Origin: Elusimicrobiota bacterium
GTDB lineage: Bacteria; Elusimicrobiota; Elusimicrobia; UBA1565; JACRDR01
Direction: 5' to 3'
NCBI GenBank assembly: GCA_016194745.1
Contig: JACQBA010000007.1
Span: 62,001 to 126,000 of the forward strand
Length of the DNA stretch: 64,000 bases
Below, one piece after another: positions 17,061 through 24,053 of this stretch. The position numbers were made by a program, and so were the translations under genes. Below the pieces are notes generated by a model. It had not been told where the DNA came from. It made no database searches and saw only the letters and a program-made list of their open reading frames with translations. Positions within the stretch are counted from its first letter, which is position 1, and each line of letters starts with the position of its first letter.

Positions 17061-17654
17061 ATGACTGATCCCGCTCCCGAGACCCAGGAACGGCCGGCGA
17101 GCCTCGCGCGGCATCCGGCCAGGATCGTGACGCGGCCCGTGATGAGGTTTCAAGAGCGCATCTACCTGATCGAGGTCTGGCACGGGCTCGTCATCACCTC
17201 GCGCCATTTCTTCGTGAACCTGTGGCGGCACACGCGCCGGGCGATCGGCCTTGTCGCGCGCGCGGGGGCGGTTACGATCCAATACCCCGACGACCCCGCG
17301 GTCGTCGCCAAGCGCGGCCGCACCCGGCACCGCCTCATGAAGCGCGAGGACGGGACCCCGCGCTGCGTCGCCTGCATGATGTGCGAGACGGTATGTCCCG
17401 CCAAGTGCATCAAGATCGTCGCGGAGGAAAGCCCCGACGTCATGATCGAGAAGCGGGCCAAGATCTTCGACATCGACATGGGCCTGTGCGTCTTCTGCGG
17501 CTACTGCGTCGAGGCCTGCCCCGAGGACGCGATCCGCATGGACACGGGTCAAGTCGAGATGAGCTCCTTCAACCGCCAGGACATGGTCTGGAACATGCAG
17601 GAGCTTCTCGGCAACAAGAAGAAAGACCCGGCCGCGAACGTCCCGCGCCTCTAG
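17061..17654 (+). CDS. nuoI: NADH-quinone oxidoreductase subunit I (operon 1)
   Basis: NuoI carries clusters N6a and N6b, which link NuoG to NuoB. Two ferredoxin motifs are visible: CVACMMCETVCPAKC (about residue 101) and CVFCGYCVEACPED (about 144). Two ATGs are possible, at 17055 and 17061. GGGAGG ends at 17054, so only the second has normal spacing (6 nt), and it was chosen. An N-terminal extension of about 35 residues precedes the usual amphipathic helix. The protein is about 197 residues. It is the last gene of operon 1. Confidence 0.93.
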   Translation: MTDPAPETQERPASLARHPARIVTRPVMRFQERIYLIEVWHGLVITSRHFFVNLWRHTRRAIGLVARAGAVTIQYPDDPAVVAKRGRTRHRLMKREDGTPRCVACMMCETVCPAKCIKIVAEESPDVMIEKRAKIFDIDMGLCVFCGYCVEACPEDAIRMDTGQVEMSSFNRQDMVWNMQELLGNKKKDPAANVPRL

Positions 17655-17807
17655 CGTTCGTTCAATAAGGAAATCAGGCTTACCACGCCCCGCGCTTTCC
17701 TGCTCCACGCCTTCTGGAGCATAGAGGGCGTCCGTCCTCGGGCCCTTGGACGCTACCGCGGCGACGGCGGTCGTGTTCTAATGACGGGGTTACCGGAGGT
17801 CTCACGA

Positions 17808-18176
17808 ATGAAAGTAAAGCTCATGCTTGTCGCCGCAATCGCCTGGCTGCCGATCCGGGCGAGCGCCGCAATCGACACCGGGGCGCTCCCGCTGCTCACC
17901 GCGATCGCGTCCGCCGCCCCGGAGGTGCCCGAGGTGCAGGCCGTCGCCGCCGTCGGGGCGACGGATTCCGCTGCCTTCGAGATCGTCCATCAGCCTACGC
18001 CTACGCTCATGTCCTGCGACGCTCGCGTCGCGCGGATGCTGTTCGAGACGCATGAGGCCGCGAGCGCGTGGAAGGCGAAATGCCTGCAGTGCTTCAAGAA
18101 CACCGAACAGATGCGCTTCGAGCACGAGGGCCAGAAAGGTCAGTATATCGACCGCTGCATCGCGGGACGGCCGTAA
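17808..18176 (+). CDS. small exported Cys-containing protein of unknown function
   Basis: The 122-residue protein starts at the ATG preceded by GGAGG with 8-nt spacing, and has a signal peptide (MKVKLMLVAAIAWLPIRASA). The mature part has an Ala/Val/Pro-rich stretch and then a compact C-terminal region with four Cys (SCDARV, AKCLQC, DRCIAG). These could form two disulfides or bind metal. No family is recognised. It stands alone between nuoI and the DUF6058-like gene. Confidence 0.65.
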   Translation: MKVKLMLVAAIAWLPIRASAAIDTGALPLLTAIASAAPEVPEVQAVAAVGATDSAAFEIVHQPTPTLMSCDARVARMLFETHEAASAWKAKCLQCFKNTEQMRFEHEGQKGQYIDRCIAGRP

Positions 18177-18195
18177 AATCCACAGTTGATCTTGG

Positions 18196-18233
18196 CCCGG
18201 CGCCGGCCGGCTTAGGGGGTCGCCGGCGCCGGG
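18196..18233. terminator. 12-bp GC hairpin downstream of the small exported protein
   Basis: CCCGGCGCCGGC at 18196-18207 and its exact complement at 18222-18233 flank a 14-nt loop, 20 nt after the stop codon. It is strong and GC-only but lacks a T tract. The rest of 18234-18349 shows no gene. Confidence 0.4.
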
Positions 18234-18349
18234 CTCTATCGTTTGGAATGGAAGTGGCATTTCACGGCCCTTAGGCCCAGCACGCCCCTTCCCCAAAATA
18301 CGTCGATCTTGCTCCCCGCGGTCCCACGAGGGGGAGCGCCCATCTAAGG

Positions 18350-18355
18350 TATCAT
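18350..18355 (+). promoter_or_regulatory. -10 element TATCAT, 6 nt before the start codon
   Basis: The hexamer TATCAT ends exactly 6 nt before ATG 18362, which would put the transcription start at the A of the ATG (a leaderless mRNA). No convincing -35 box and no ribosome site precede the gene. Confidence 0.4.
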
Positions 18356-18361
18356 TGCGCC

Positions 18362-19150
18362 ATGGGATATAGAAACTCCACGAAGTACACCGCCGAACAA
18401 GTCCAGGGCTACCTCTCCGACACGTTCCTGACGCTGGACGGCCTTGCCGAGCGCTCCGGTCTCACCGCCCGGCGTCTGCTCGAGCTCATTTACGCGGGCT
18501 GCATCCCCGGGCCCTCCTATTTCGTCTCTGCGCGCGGCAAGATATCGACCTATCTCCACGGCGACTCGGCTCTCGACGCCGGCGCGCCCGAGCTTTACTT
18601 TTCGCCCGCCACGCTCGAGTGGATCAAGCGGAGCGCCTCGCTCGCCAACGGTGGCGGCGACCGGGAAACGGCTCGGAGGATGCAGGCGCTATTCGAGACC
18701 GAGTTCTCCCGCGCCCTCGCGGAGATCGATGCCGAGAGGCTCGCCTTTCCTGAATGTTTCGCCAAGGACGGCACGTTGGATAAGTCCAAGTTCGGCGAGG
18801 TGGCGCGGGACAAATGGACGCACGTCCTCAAGGGCACCTACGGCATCTGCGTGCGCGAGCCGCTCTCGGCCGCCGACGTCGTGCGCAAGGCGGTCGCCGT
18901 GATGCGCATCGCGAAACTGACCGACGAGGGCCGCAAGCCGAACCTGAATGCTCGAGAGCGCGAGGCTCTCCTCGCCGCGCTCAAGGATTTCGACGCGATC
19001 GTCTCCGAGTTCGCCCCGCACGATCGCCCGACCAGCTCCCGCAAACGCTACTTCGACGATATCGTCTCCAAGCACGCCTTCGAGTCGCACTTCAAGAAGA
19101 CGGAATACCGCTCCCTCGAGACCCGCGAGCCCGCGCTCGCGGCGGCATAG
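18362..19150 (+). CDS. DUF6058-like protein of unknown function
   Basis: The 262-residue soluble protein has an N-terminal helical region (YTAEQVQGYLSDTFLTLDGL, then AERSGLTARRLLELIYAGCI) that reads like a helix-turn-helix or substrate-reader fold. It is followed by PGPSYFVSARGKISTYLHG. This layout matches my recollection of the DUF6058 family, whose function is not established. Residues 95-250 are mainly helical and charged, with no catalytic motif. There is no signal peptide. It is monocistronic, with a tRNA gene downstream. Confidence 0.6.
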   Translation: MGYRNSTKYTAEQVQGYLSDTFLTLDGLAERSGLTARRLLELIYAGCIPGPSYFVSARGKISTYLHGDSALDAGAPELYFSPATLEWIKRSASLANGGGDRETARRMQALFETEFSRALAEIDAERLAFPECFAKDGTLDKSKFGEVARDKWTHVLKGTYGICVREPLSAADVVRKAVAVMRIAKLTDEGRKPNLNAREREALLAALKDFDAIVSEFAPHDRPTSSRKRYFDDIVSKHAFESHFKKTEYRSLETREPALAAA

Positions 19151-19238
19151 TCCCCGCCGCTCTCTTTCGCATGCCCCAATACTCGGGGGCATTTCCTTTG
19201 CTGGAGCGGGGGATTCATAGACCCCGCCCGCAAAGACT

Positions 19239-19247
19239 TGATATAAT
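19239..19247 (+). promoter_or_regulatory. extended -10 promoter of the tRNA gene
   Basis: TGATATAAT is a full extended -10 element (TG-n-TATAAT). It ends 8 nt before the first base of the mature tRNA, so transcription would start almost at the tRNA 5' end. No -35 match is seen, as is usual for extended -10 promoters. Confidence 0.55.
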
Positions 19248-19255
19248 GCCCATGC

Positions 19256-19328
19256 GGCGCGGTAGCTCAGGGGTTAGAGCGGGCGTTTCATAAGCGCTAG
19301 GTCGGAGGTTCAAGTCCTCCCCGCGCCA
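19256..19328 (+). tRNA. tRNA with CAU anticodon (tRNA-Ile2 or elongator tRNA-Met)
   Basis: The cloverleaf is complete. The 7-bp acceptor GGCGCGG (19256-19262) pairs with CCGCGCC (19321-19327). The D stem is GCTC/GAGC, the anticodon loop is TTCATAA, and the T stem GGAGG/CCTCC holds TTCAAGT. The discriminator base is A, and CCA is not encoded (CGA follows). The 8-nt D loop and the GCGCTAGGTCG variable region look more like the minor isoleucine tRNA, whose C34 becomes lysidine to read AUA, than like elongator Met. Automatic callers usually label such genes Met. Confidence 0.93.
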
Positions 19329-19349
19329 CGAATCTCAAGCGGTAAATAG

Positions 19350-19373
19350 AAAACCCTCCGAATGGAGGGTTTT
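19350..19373. terminator. bidirectional intrinsic terminator
   Basis: AAAACCCTCC and GGAGGGTTTT form a 10-bp stem with a GAAT loop. A T run follows on the plus strand and, read in reverse, on the minus strand. It ends the tRNA transcript and can serve the convergent minus-strand gene that stops at 19396. Confidence 0.85.
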
Positions 19374-19395
19374 GCTATTTATGCGCCGGAATCGT

Positions 19396-19974
19396 CTACT
19401 TGAAGAAGTCCGCTGCGGGCAGCATCTGCCCCTGAAGCACCAAGGCCGCGCCCTCGCGGGCCGTCTCGTCGGTGATCGCCATGAGATTGGAGAGGATGAT
19501 CTTGTTGGTGCGCTCGAACGCGGCCGCAGCCTCGCTCGCGGACGAGGAGAACAGCGGTCCCACCGTGATGAAGACGGAGGAGCGACCAGCCGCTTGGAGC
19601 AACTGGGGCTCGGCGTCGATGATCCCGGAGCCAAAAAAGGGTCTGAGGCGATTGAGGAGCGAGATGGCTTCGGGCACGCCGTCCACCCGCCTGATCACGT
19701 GCGCGTACTTGAACGTCCGTTTGCCACCCATCGCCCAGAGAAAATCGTTTTGAGGCGCCGCGTCGTCGCGCGAAACGCTCACGATGGGAGGAAGGGACGC
19801 GGAGCCTTCCGGCGGACGCCGTCCGACGACGCTCGGCATCTGGGCGCGGATATCGGAGACCTCGCCGACGATAGTCTCGACCGTGATCCCCACCGTGCGC
19901 GCGTGCGCGGGGGCTCCGCCCAGGAGGGCGCAGCAAAAGAACGAGACGGCGGCCGCGGCAGAGGTGCGTTTCAT
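19396..19974 (-). CDS. exported protein of unknown function
   Basis: The ATG at 19974 starts a signal peptide (MKRTSAAAAVSFFCCALLGGAPAHA), while a longer frame to 20013 would place 13 charged residues before it. The 192-residue product has a mature part with two possible alpha/beta halves (GKRTFKYAHVIRRVDGVPEA and SSVFITVGPLFSSS). No known family is recognised. A possible -10 (TAGACT) lies about 30 nt upstream on the minus strand. It converges on the tRNA gene and shares its terminator. Confidence 0.65.
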   Translation of the reverse strand: MKRTSAAAAVSFFCCALLGGAPAHARTVGITVETIVGEVSDIRAQMPSVVGRRPPEGSASLPPIVSVSRDDAAPQNDFLWAMGGKRTFKYAHVIRRVDGVPEAISLLNRLRPFFGSGIIDAEPQLLQAAGRSSVFITVGPLFSSSASEAAAAFERTNKIILSNLMAITDETAREGAALVLQGQMLPAADFFK

Positions 19975-20146
19975 GGCGTCGGGATAACGCGGGCGACTCT
20001 GGCAGTCTAGCATAGTCCGGCGCCACGCCCCAGGACCGGCAGGGCTGAAACGGGAGCGAAAAGAGGCCTAAACCCGGGTGCTCTGAAGGTCCCAGGTTCT
20101 TGGACCGGGAGGGACGCCGAAAATATGGCTTTCCGTTGTGGATAAT

Positions 20147-20176
20147 TTGACTTGGTTTTTTGATGTTTCGTAGAAT
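20147..20176 (+). promoter_or_regulatory. sigma70-type promoter of the histone gene
   Basis: TTGACT (20147-20152), an 18-nt spacer and TAGAAT (20171-20176) lie in a conspicuously AT-rich stretch of an otherwise GC-rich window. The transcript would have a leader of about 33 nt that contains the strong ribosome site AAAGGAG (20202-20208), 7 nt before the ATG. This looks like a highly expressed gene. Confidence 0.65.
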
Positions 20177-20215
20177 GCCTTCGCACTGAAACGCTCTATA
20201 TAAAGGAGAATCCAC

Positions 20216-20395
20216 ATGGCTGAGACTCTCGTGGTGGTCAGCAAGGTGAAGAAGATGGTCAAGGAAGCCGGCTATCGGACCGGCGGCGACTATATCGACA
20301 GCCTCTCCGGCAAGATCGACGCGATGGTGAAGGCGTCCATCGAGAAGGTCAAACTGGACGGCAAGAAGAAGACGCTCGGCGCTGAGGACATTTAA
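20216..20395 (+). CDS. bacterial histone, single histone fold (Bd0055/HBb type)
   Basis: The 59-residue protein begins MAETLVVVSKVKKMVKEAGY, continues with TGGDYIDSLSGKIDAMVKAS and ends IEKVKLDGKKKTLGAEDI. This matches the pattern of the Bdellovibrio bacteriovorus histone Bd0055 family: LVVxSKVKKxxKE, a central helix with D-x-I-x-x-LS, and the C-terminal DG(R/K)KTxxxxDI. These are minimal histone folds (three helices) that dimerise and bind DNA without nucleosome tails. It is Lys-rich and has no Cys or Trp. It has its own strong promoter and ribosome site. The gene lies 50 bp upstream of the MidA-like gene and the second complex I operon. Abundant expression as a chromatin protein is inferred. 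Confidence 0.85.
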   Translation: MAETLVVVSKVKKMVKEAGYRTGGDYIDSLSGKIDAMVKASIEKVKLDGKKKTLGAEDI

Positions 20396-20406
20396 CTAGG
20401 CAAAGC

Positions 20407-20430
20407 CGCCCGGCGAACTCTCCCCGGGCG
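20407..20430. terminator. hairpin between the histone gene and the MidA-like gene
   Basis: A 7-bp stem (CGCCCGG / CCGGGCG) with a 10-nt loop begins 11 nt after the histone stop and ends 15 nt before the next ATG. There is no T tract. It may reduce but not stop read-through, separating a high-level histone mRNA from the downstream operon. Confidence 0.4.
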
Positions 20431-20445
20431 CAGAAAAGACAGAAA

Positions 20446-21462
20446 ATGAAGACTTTCCGCGACTTCATGGAGTCGTCTCTGTACGCTCCTGAAGGCGGGT
20501 ATTACCACACGCGGATCCCCACCGAGGACTTCTACACCGCCCCGGAACTCCATCCCGCGTTCGCGGGCATCTTGGCGGCGGACATCGCGGCGCGCTTCAC
20601 CGAGCTGGCGGCGCGCGGCGTCCCCGAGCCTTACGCCATCGTGGAGATGGGTTCCGGCACGGGGCTCCTTGGCCTTTCCATCAACCGCTTCCTTAAAGAG
20701 AGGCATCCGGCCTGGGCGTCCCGTGCGATCACGATCTTGGTGGAACGCTGCGAATCGCAGCTGGTCCCGAGCATCTTGCGCGTCGCGCAGGGCGGCGCCA
20801 AAGTGATGGGGTATAGCCGGCTCGAGGACGTCCCGGCATGCGCGGGCGTCTTCCTCTCGAACGAGCTCGTGGACGCTTTCCCCGTGCACCTTCTCGAGAA
20901 GAAAGACGGGCTGGTCCACGAGGTGTATGTCCGCGAGGAGAACGCGGAGGCCGTCGAGTGCCTCGGCGCAGTTTCCACGGACGAGATCTCCGCCTACGCC
21001 AAGGCGATCGAGCCCTACATGCAGGAAGGCGAACGCCACGCGATCAACCTCGAGGCGTCGCGGTGGATGCGGACCGTCTCCAAGGTCATGACGGCCGGCT
21101 CGCTCATGACGATAGACTACGGCAAGCGCTTCGGGACCCAGTCGCCCAACGCGCCGCGGTCCTACTACCGGCATGCGGTCAACAACGGCAGCCTCGTCTC
21201 TCGAAAAGGTCAACAGGACCTTACCGCTCCCGTCGATTTTGACACCCTTATCGCGGAAGGCGCACGCTGCGGCTTGACCCTGTCCTACTACGCTCCGCTC
21301 GGCAAGTTCCTGATCGAGCGCGGCATCATGGATTGGATGCCGAAGGGCGAGGACGCCTTCGACATCCAGGCGTACAAGAGCCGCAACCGGATCAAGACGC
21401 TGTTCCATCCCGAAGGCATGGGTGAGACGTTCAAGGTCCTCGTGCAGGAGAAGCTCCAGTGA
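20446..21462 (+). CDS. MidA/NDUFAF7-family SAM-dependent methyltransferase (likely complex I assembly factor)
   Basis: The 338-residue protein has the family signatures in order: GGYY (residues 17-20), [13 protein letters not shown] (27-39), the SAM-binding [13 protein letters not shown] (67-79), [12 protein letters not shown] (137-148), TIDYG (about 222) and [11 protein letters not shown] (about 261-271). In mitochondria NDUFAF7 dimethylates an arginine of the NuoD homologue NDUFS2 and is needed for complex I assembly. Here the gene's stop overlaps the nuoA start of the second complex I operon, so the same role is a reasonable inference. The candidate target is the Arg in LHRGTEK of the second NuoD. 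There is no good ribosome site before ATG 20446. Confidence 0.88.
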   Translation: MKTFRDFMESSLYAPEGGYYHTRIPTEDFYTAPELHPAFAGILAADIAARFTELAARGVPEPYAIVEMGSGTGLLGLSINRFLKERHPAWASRAITILVERCESQLVPSILRVAQGGAKVMGYSRLEDVPACAGVFLSNELVDAFPVHLLEKKDGLVHEVYVREENAEAVECLGAVSTDEISAYAKAIEPYMQEGERHAINLEASRWMRTVSKVMTAGSLMTIDYGKRFGTQSPNAPRSYYRHAVNNGSLVSRKGQQDLTAPVDFDTLIAEGARCGLTLSYYAPLGKFLIERGIMDWMPKGEDAFDIQAYKSRNRIKTLFHPEGMGETFKVLVQEKLQ

Positions 21463-21815
21463 TGCTCGATTACGTCACGATCTTCGCTTTCGGGCTGGTC
21501 GCCGTCGCCTTCGCCGCCGTGTCGCTGATCGCCGCGCAACTCCTCCGCCCCCGGGCGTACGACCCGATCAAGGGAACCACGTACGAGTGCGGCATCACGG
21601 CGACCGGTACGACCGAAATCAAGACGAACGTCCGATTCTACCTCTACGCGCTCCTCTTCGTGATCTTCGACGTGGAAACGCTGTTCGTCTATCCTTGGGC
21701 GGTGACGGCCAAGTCCCTCGGCAACATCGCGCTCGTCGAGATGTTCGTCTTCCTCTCGATCCTCTTTTTCGGCCTCATCTACGCGTGGAAGAAGGGGGCC
21801 TTGCAATGGGAATAA
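21462..21815 (+). CDS. nuoA: NADH-quinone oxidoreductase subunit A (complex I operon 2)
   Basis: The 117-residue three-helix protein has the canonical TYECGI loop, [23 protein letters not shown] and a third helix, unlike the divergent first copy. Two starts are possible: GTG 21459 (overlaps the MidA stop as GTGA) and ATG 21462 (TGATG overlap). AGGAG at 21446-21450 fits the GTG slightly better by spacing. The products differ by one residue. It overlaps nuoB by 10 nt. Confidence 0.94.
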   Translation: MLDYVTIFAFGLVAVAFAAVSLIAAQLLRPRAYDPIKGTTYECGITATGTTEIKTNVRFYLYALLFVIFDVETLFVYPWAVTAKSLGNIALVEMFVFLSILFFGLIYAWKKGALQWE

Positions 21816-22357
21816 TCCTCGAAAAACTGCCCGGCGTGACGTCCGCCCTTCCCGGTGGGGAGCTGTTGCTCACCACCGCCGACACGGTGATCGACTGGGG
21901 CCGCAAGTCGTCGGTGTGGCCGCTCACCTTCGGTCTCGCGTGCTGCGCCATCGAGATGATGGGCGCCTACGCCTCGCGCTTCGATTTCGACCGCATGGGC
22001 GTCATCCCGCGGCCGAGCCCGCGTCAGGCGGACGTCATGATCGTCGCGGGCACGGTCGTCAAGAAGATGGCCGACCCGATCATCCAGATCTACCACCAGA
22101 TGCCCGAGCCGCGCTTCGTGATCTCGATGGGCTCGTGCGCCAACTGTGGCGGCCCGTACTGGGACTCATACTCGGTCGTCAAAGGGGTCGACAAGATCAT
22201 CCCGGTCGACGTCTACATCGCCGGCTGCCCGCCGCGCCCGGAAGCCCTCCAGTACGCGGTCGTAAAGCTCCAGGAAAAGATGATGAAGATGAAGCTCAAG
22301 AACGGCTTCGGCGCCGCACCCCAGCAGGAGAAGGGCTCGAGGGATATCACCGCATGA
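21806..22357 (+). CDS. nuoB: NADH-quinone oxidoreductase subunit B (operon 2)
   Basis: The N2 cluster ligands are all present in this 183-residue protein: [11 protein letters not shown] (about residues 48-58), [16 protein letters not shown] (about 113) and AGCPPRPE (about 144). It has a longer N-terminus ([20 protein letters not shown]) and a longer Lys-rich C-terminus than the first copy. It overlaps nuoC by 4 nt. Confidence 0.96.
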   Translation: MGIILEKLPGVTSALPGGELLLTTADTVIDWGRKSSVWPLTFGLACCAIEMMGAYASRFDFDRMGVIPRPSPRQADVMIVAGTVVKKMADPIIQIYHQMPEPRFVISMGSCANCGGPYWDSYSVVKGVDKIIPVDVYIAGCPPRPEALQYAVVKLQEKMMKMKLKNGFGAAPQQEKGSRDITA

Positions 22358-22917
22358 CGCAAGACGAGCTTTGGGCCCAACTCAGCGCGGCCGCGCCTAA
22401 GGCGCAGAAGATCGACGCCGGCGTGAAGGGATACCTCACCGTGAAGCTGGCAGGGGAGGACCTCGTCAAGGCGGTGACCTGGCTCAAGCAGCACGGCTTC
22501 GACTATCTGGACATGATCACCGCGGTCGACTACTCGAGCCCGGTCGAGGTGAAGGGCTTCGTCTTCGATCCCAACCCGAACCATTTCCTGCCCGAGGGCG
22601 CCACGCCGCAAATCGAGGCGCCTACGAAGACGCCCGGCTTCACGTACCGGGACGCGATGGAGGTCGTCTACTGTCTTTCGAGCCTGAAGGACCGCCTCAA
22701 GGTCTTTATAAAGGTAGAGGTGCCGCGCGCGGCGGCCTCCGTCCAGAGCCTCGTCGCCCTGTTCAAGGCCGCGGACTGGCAGGAGCGTGAGGTGTTCGAC
22801 CTCCTCGGCGTGCGCTTCGAGGGGCATCCGAATCTCTCCAAGATCCTGACCCCCGAATTCATCCAGGGCCATCCGCTGCGAAAGGACTACGTGCACGTCC
22901 CGGACAAGTTCGACTGA
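22354..22917 (+). CDS. nuoC: NADH-quinone oxidoreductase subunit C (operon 2)
   Basis: The 187-residue 30-kDa-type subunit has the signature [20 protein letters not shown] (about residues 140-159) and the C-terminal GHPLRKDYV. The N-terminal half is a typical alpha/beta scaffold ([11 protein letters not shown]). One nt separates its stop from nuoD. Confidence 0.95.
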   Translation: MTQDELWAQLSAAAPKAQKIDAGVKGYLTVKLAGEDLVKAVTWLKQHGFDYLDMITAVDYSSPVEVKGFVFDPNPNHFLPEGATPQIEAPTKTPGFTYRDAMEVVYCLSSLKDRLKVFIKVEVPRAAASVQSLVALFKAADWQEREVFDLLGVRFEGHPNLSKILTPEFIQGHPLRKDYVHVPDKFD

Positions 22918-22918
22918 C

Positions 22919-24052
22919 ATGACCGATACTCTCCACGCTCCGCCTCCCGAGGATATCAAGACCGATGAGATGTTCATCAATCTCGGGCCGCAGCACCCGA
23001 GCACGCACGGCGTGCTGCGCGTAGGACTGACGATCAGCGGGGAGATGATCACGAAGGCGGTCCCGGACGTAGGGTACCTGCATCGCGGCACGGAGAAGCT
23101 GGCCGAGGTGCGCGGCTACCACCACTGCGTCGTCTTGACCGACCGCTGGGACTACGTTGCGGCGATGCCGAACAACCTCGTGTTCTGCCTCGCGACCGAG
23201 AAACTCTTCAACTATCAGGTGCCAGAGCGCGCCCAGTACATCCGCACCATCATGTGCGAGATGAACCGCATCGCGAGCCACCTGCTGTTCTTCGGCACCT
23301 ACGGTATCGACATCGGCGCCTTCACCCCGTTCCTGTACGCCTTCCGGGAGCGCGAGTTGGTGCTAGATCTCTTCGAGCAGATCTGCGGCGCGCGGCTCAC
23401 CTACAACTACATCCGTATCGGCGGCGTCATGGTCGACGTGGACGACAAGTGGGTCGCCAAGTGCCGGGAGTTCCTCGAGTACTTCAAGCCGAGGCTCAAG
23501 GAGTACGAGACGCTCCTGAGCTACAACCCGATCTTCATGGACCGCACGCAGACCGTCGGGATCATCTCGAAGGAAGATGCCATGACCTGGGGCCTCTCCG
23601 GCCCGAACCTTCGGGGCTCGGGGATCGACTACGACGCGCGCAAGTTCGAGCCCTACGCCGCCTACGACAAGGTCAAATTCGACGTGCCGCTGGGCAAGAC
23701 CGGCTCGTGCTGGGATCGCTACAACTGCCGCGTGCAGGAAATGTACCAGTCGGTGAGCATCGTCGAGCAGTGCTTCGAGCAGATGAAGCCCGGCGACTTC
23801 ATGGCGAAGGGCGTGGCCAAGGTCCCGAAGGCTCCGATCGGCGAGGCGTACGCCCACGTCGAGGGCGCCCGCGGCAATCTCGGCATCTACCTCGTTTCGG
23901 ACGGCGGACAGAGCCCCTTCCGCATGCACGTGCGCGCGCCGAGCTTCATCAATCTCGCCATCTTGCAGGAATCGCTGGTCGGCAAGAAGGTGGCCGACGT
24001 GATCGCCATCCTTGGCTCGATCGACATCGTGCTCGGGGAAGTGGATCGCTAG
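22919..24052 (+). CDS. nuoD: NADH-quinone oxidoreductase subunit D (operon 2), short form
   Basis: The 377-residue quinone-site subunit contains NLGPQHPSTHG (site His), GYLHRGTEKL, TDRWDYVAAM (site Tyr) and the canonical C-terminus VIAILGSIDIVLGEVDR. Between EQCFEQMKPGDF and IGEAYAHVEGARGNLG it lacks the helical segment (roughly 25 residues, usually containing MEALIxHF) that most NuoD proteins have. The first NuoD has a long insertion at the same place. No [NiFe] CxxC motifs are present. Confidence 0.95.
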   Translation: MTDTLHAPPPEDIKTDEMFINLGPQHPSTHGVLRVGLTISGEMITKAVPDVGYLHRGTEKLAEVRGYHHCVVLTDRWDYVAAMPNNLVFCLATEKLFNYQVPERAQYIRTIMCEMNRIASHLLFFGTYGIDIGAFTPFLYAFRERELVLDLFEQICGARLTYNYIRIGGVMVDVDDKWVAKCREFLEYFKPRLKEYETLLSYNPIFMDRTQTVGIISKEDAMTWGLSGPNLRGSGIDYDARKFEPYAAYDKVKFDVPLGKTGSCWDRYNCRVQEMYQSVSIVEQCFEQMKPGDFMAKGVAKVPKAPIGEAYAHVEGARGNLGIYLVSDGGQSPFRMHVRAPSFINLAILQESLVGKKVADVIAILGSIDIVLGEVDR

Positions 24053-24053
24053 G

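Noticed and set aside
10583..24052. NuoD/NuoB pairs as group 4 [NiFe]-hydrogenase subunits
   Set aside because: Neither NuoD has the two CxxC pairs that bind Ni and Fe, and each operon has NuoA, NuoJ and NuoK of complex I type.
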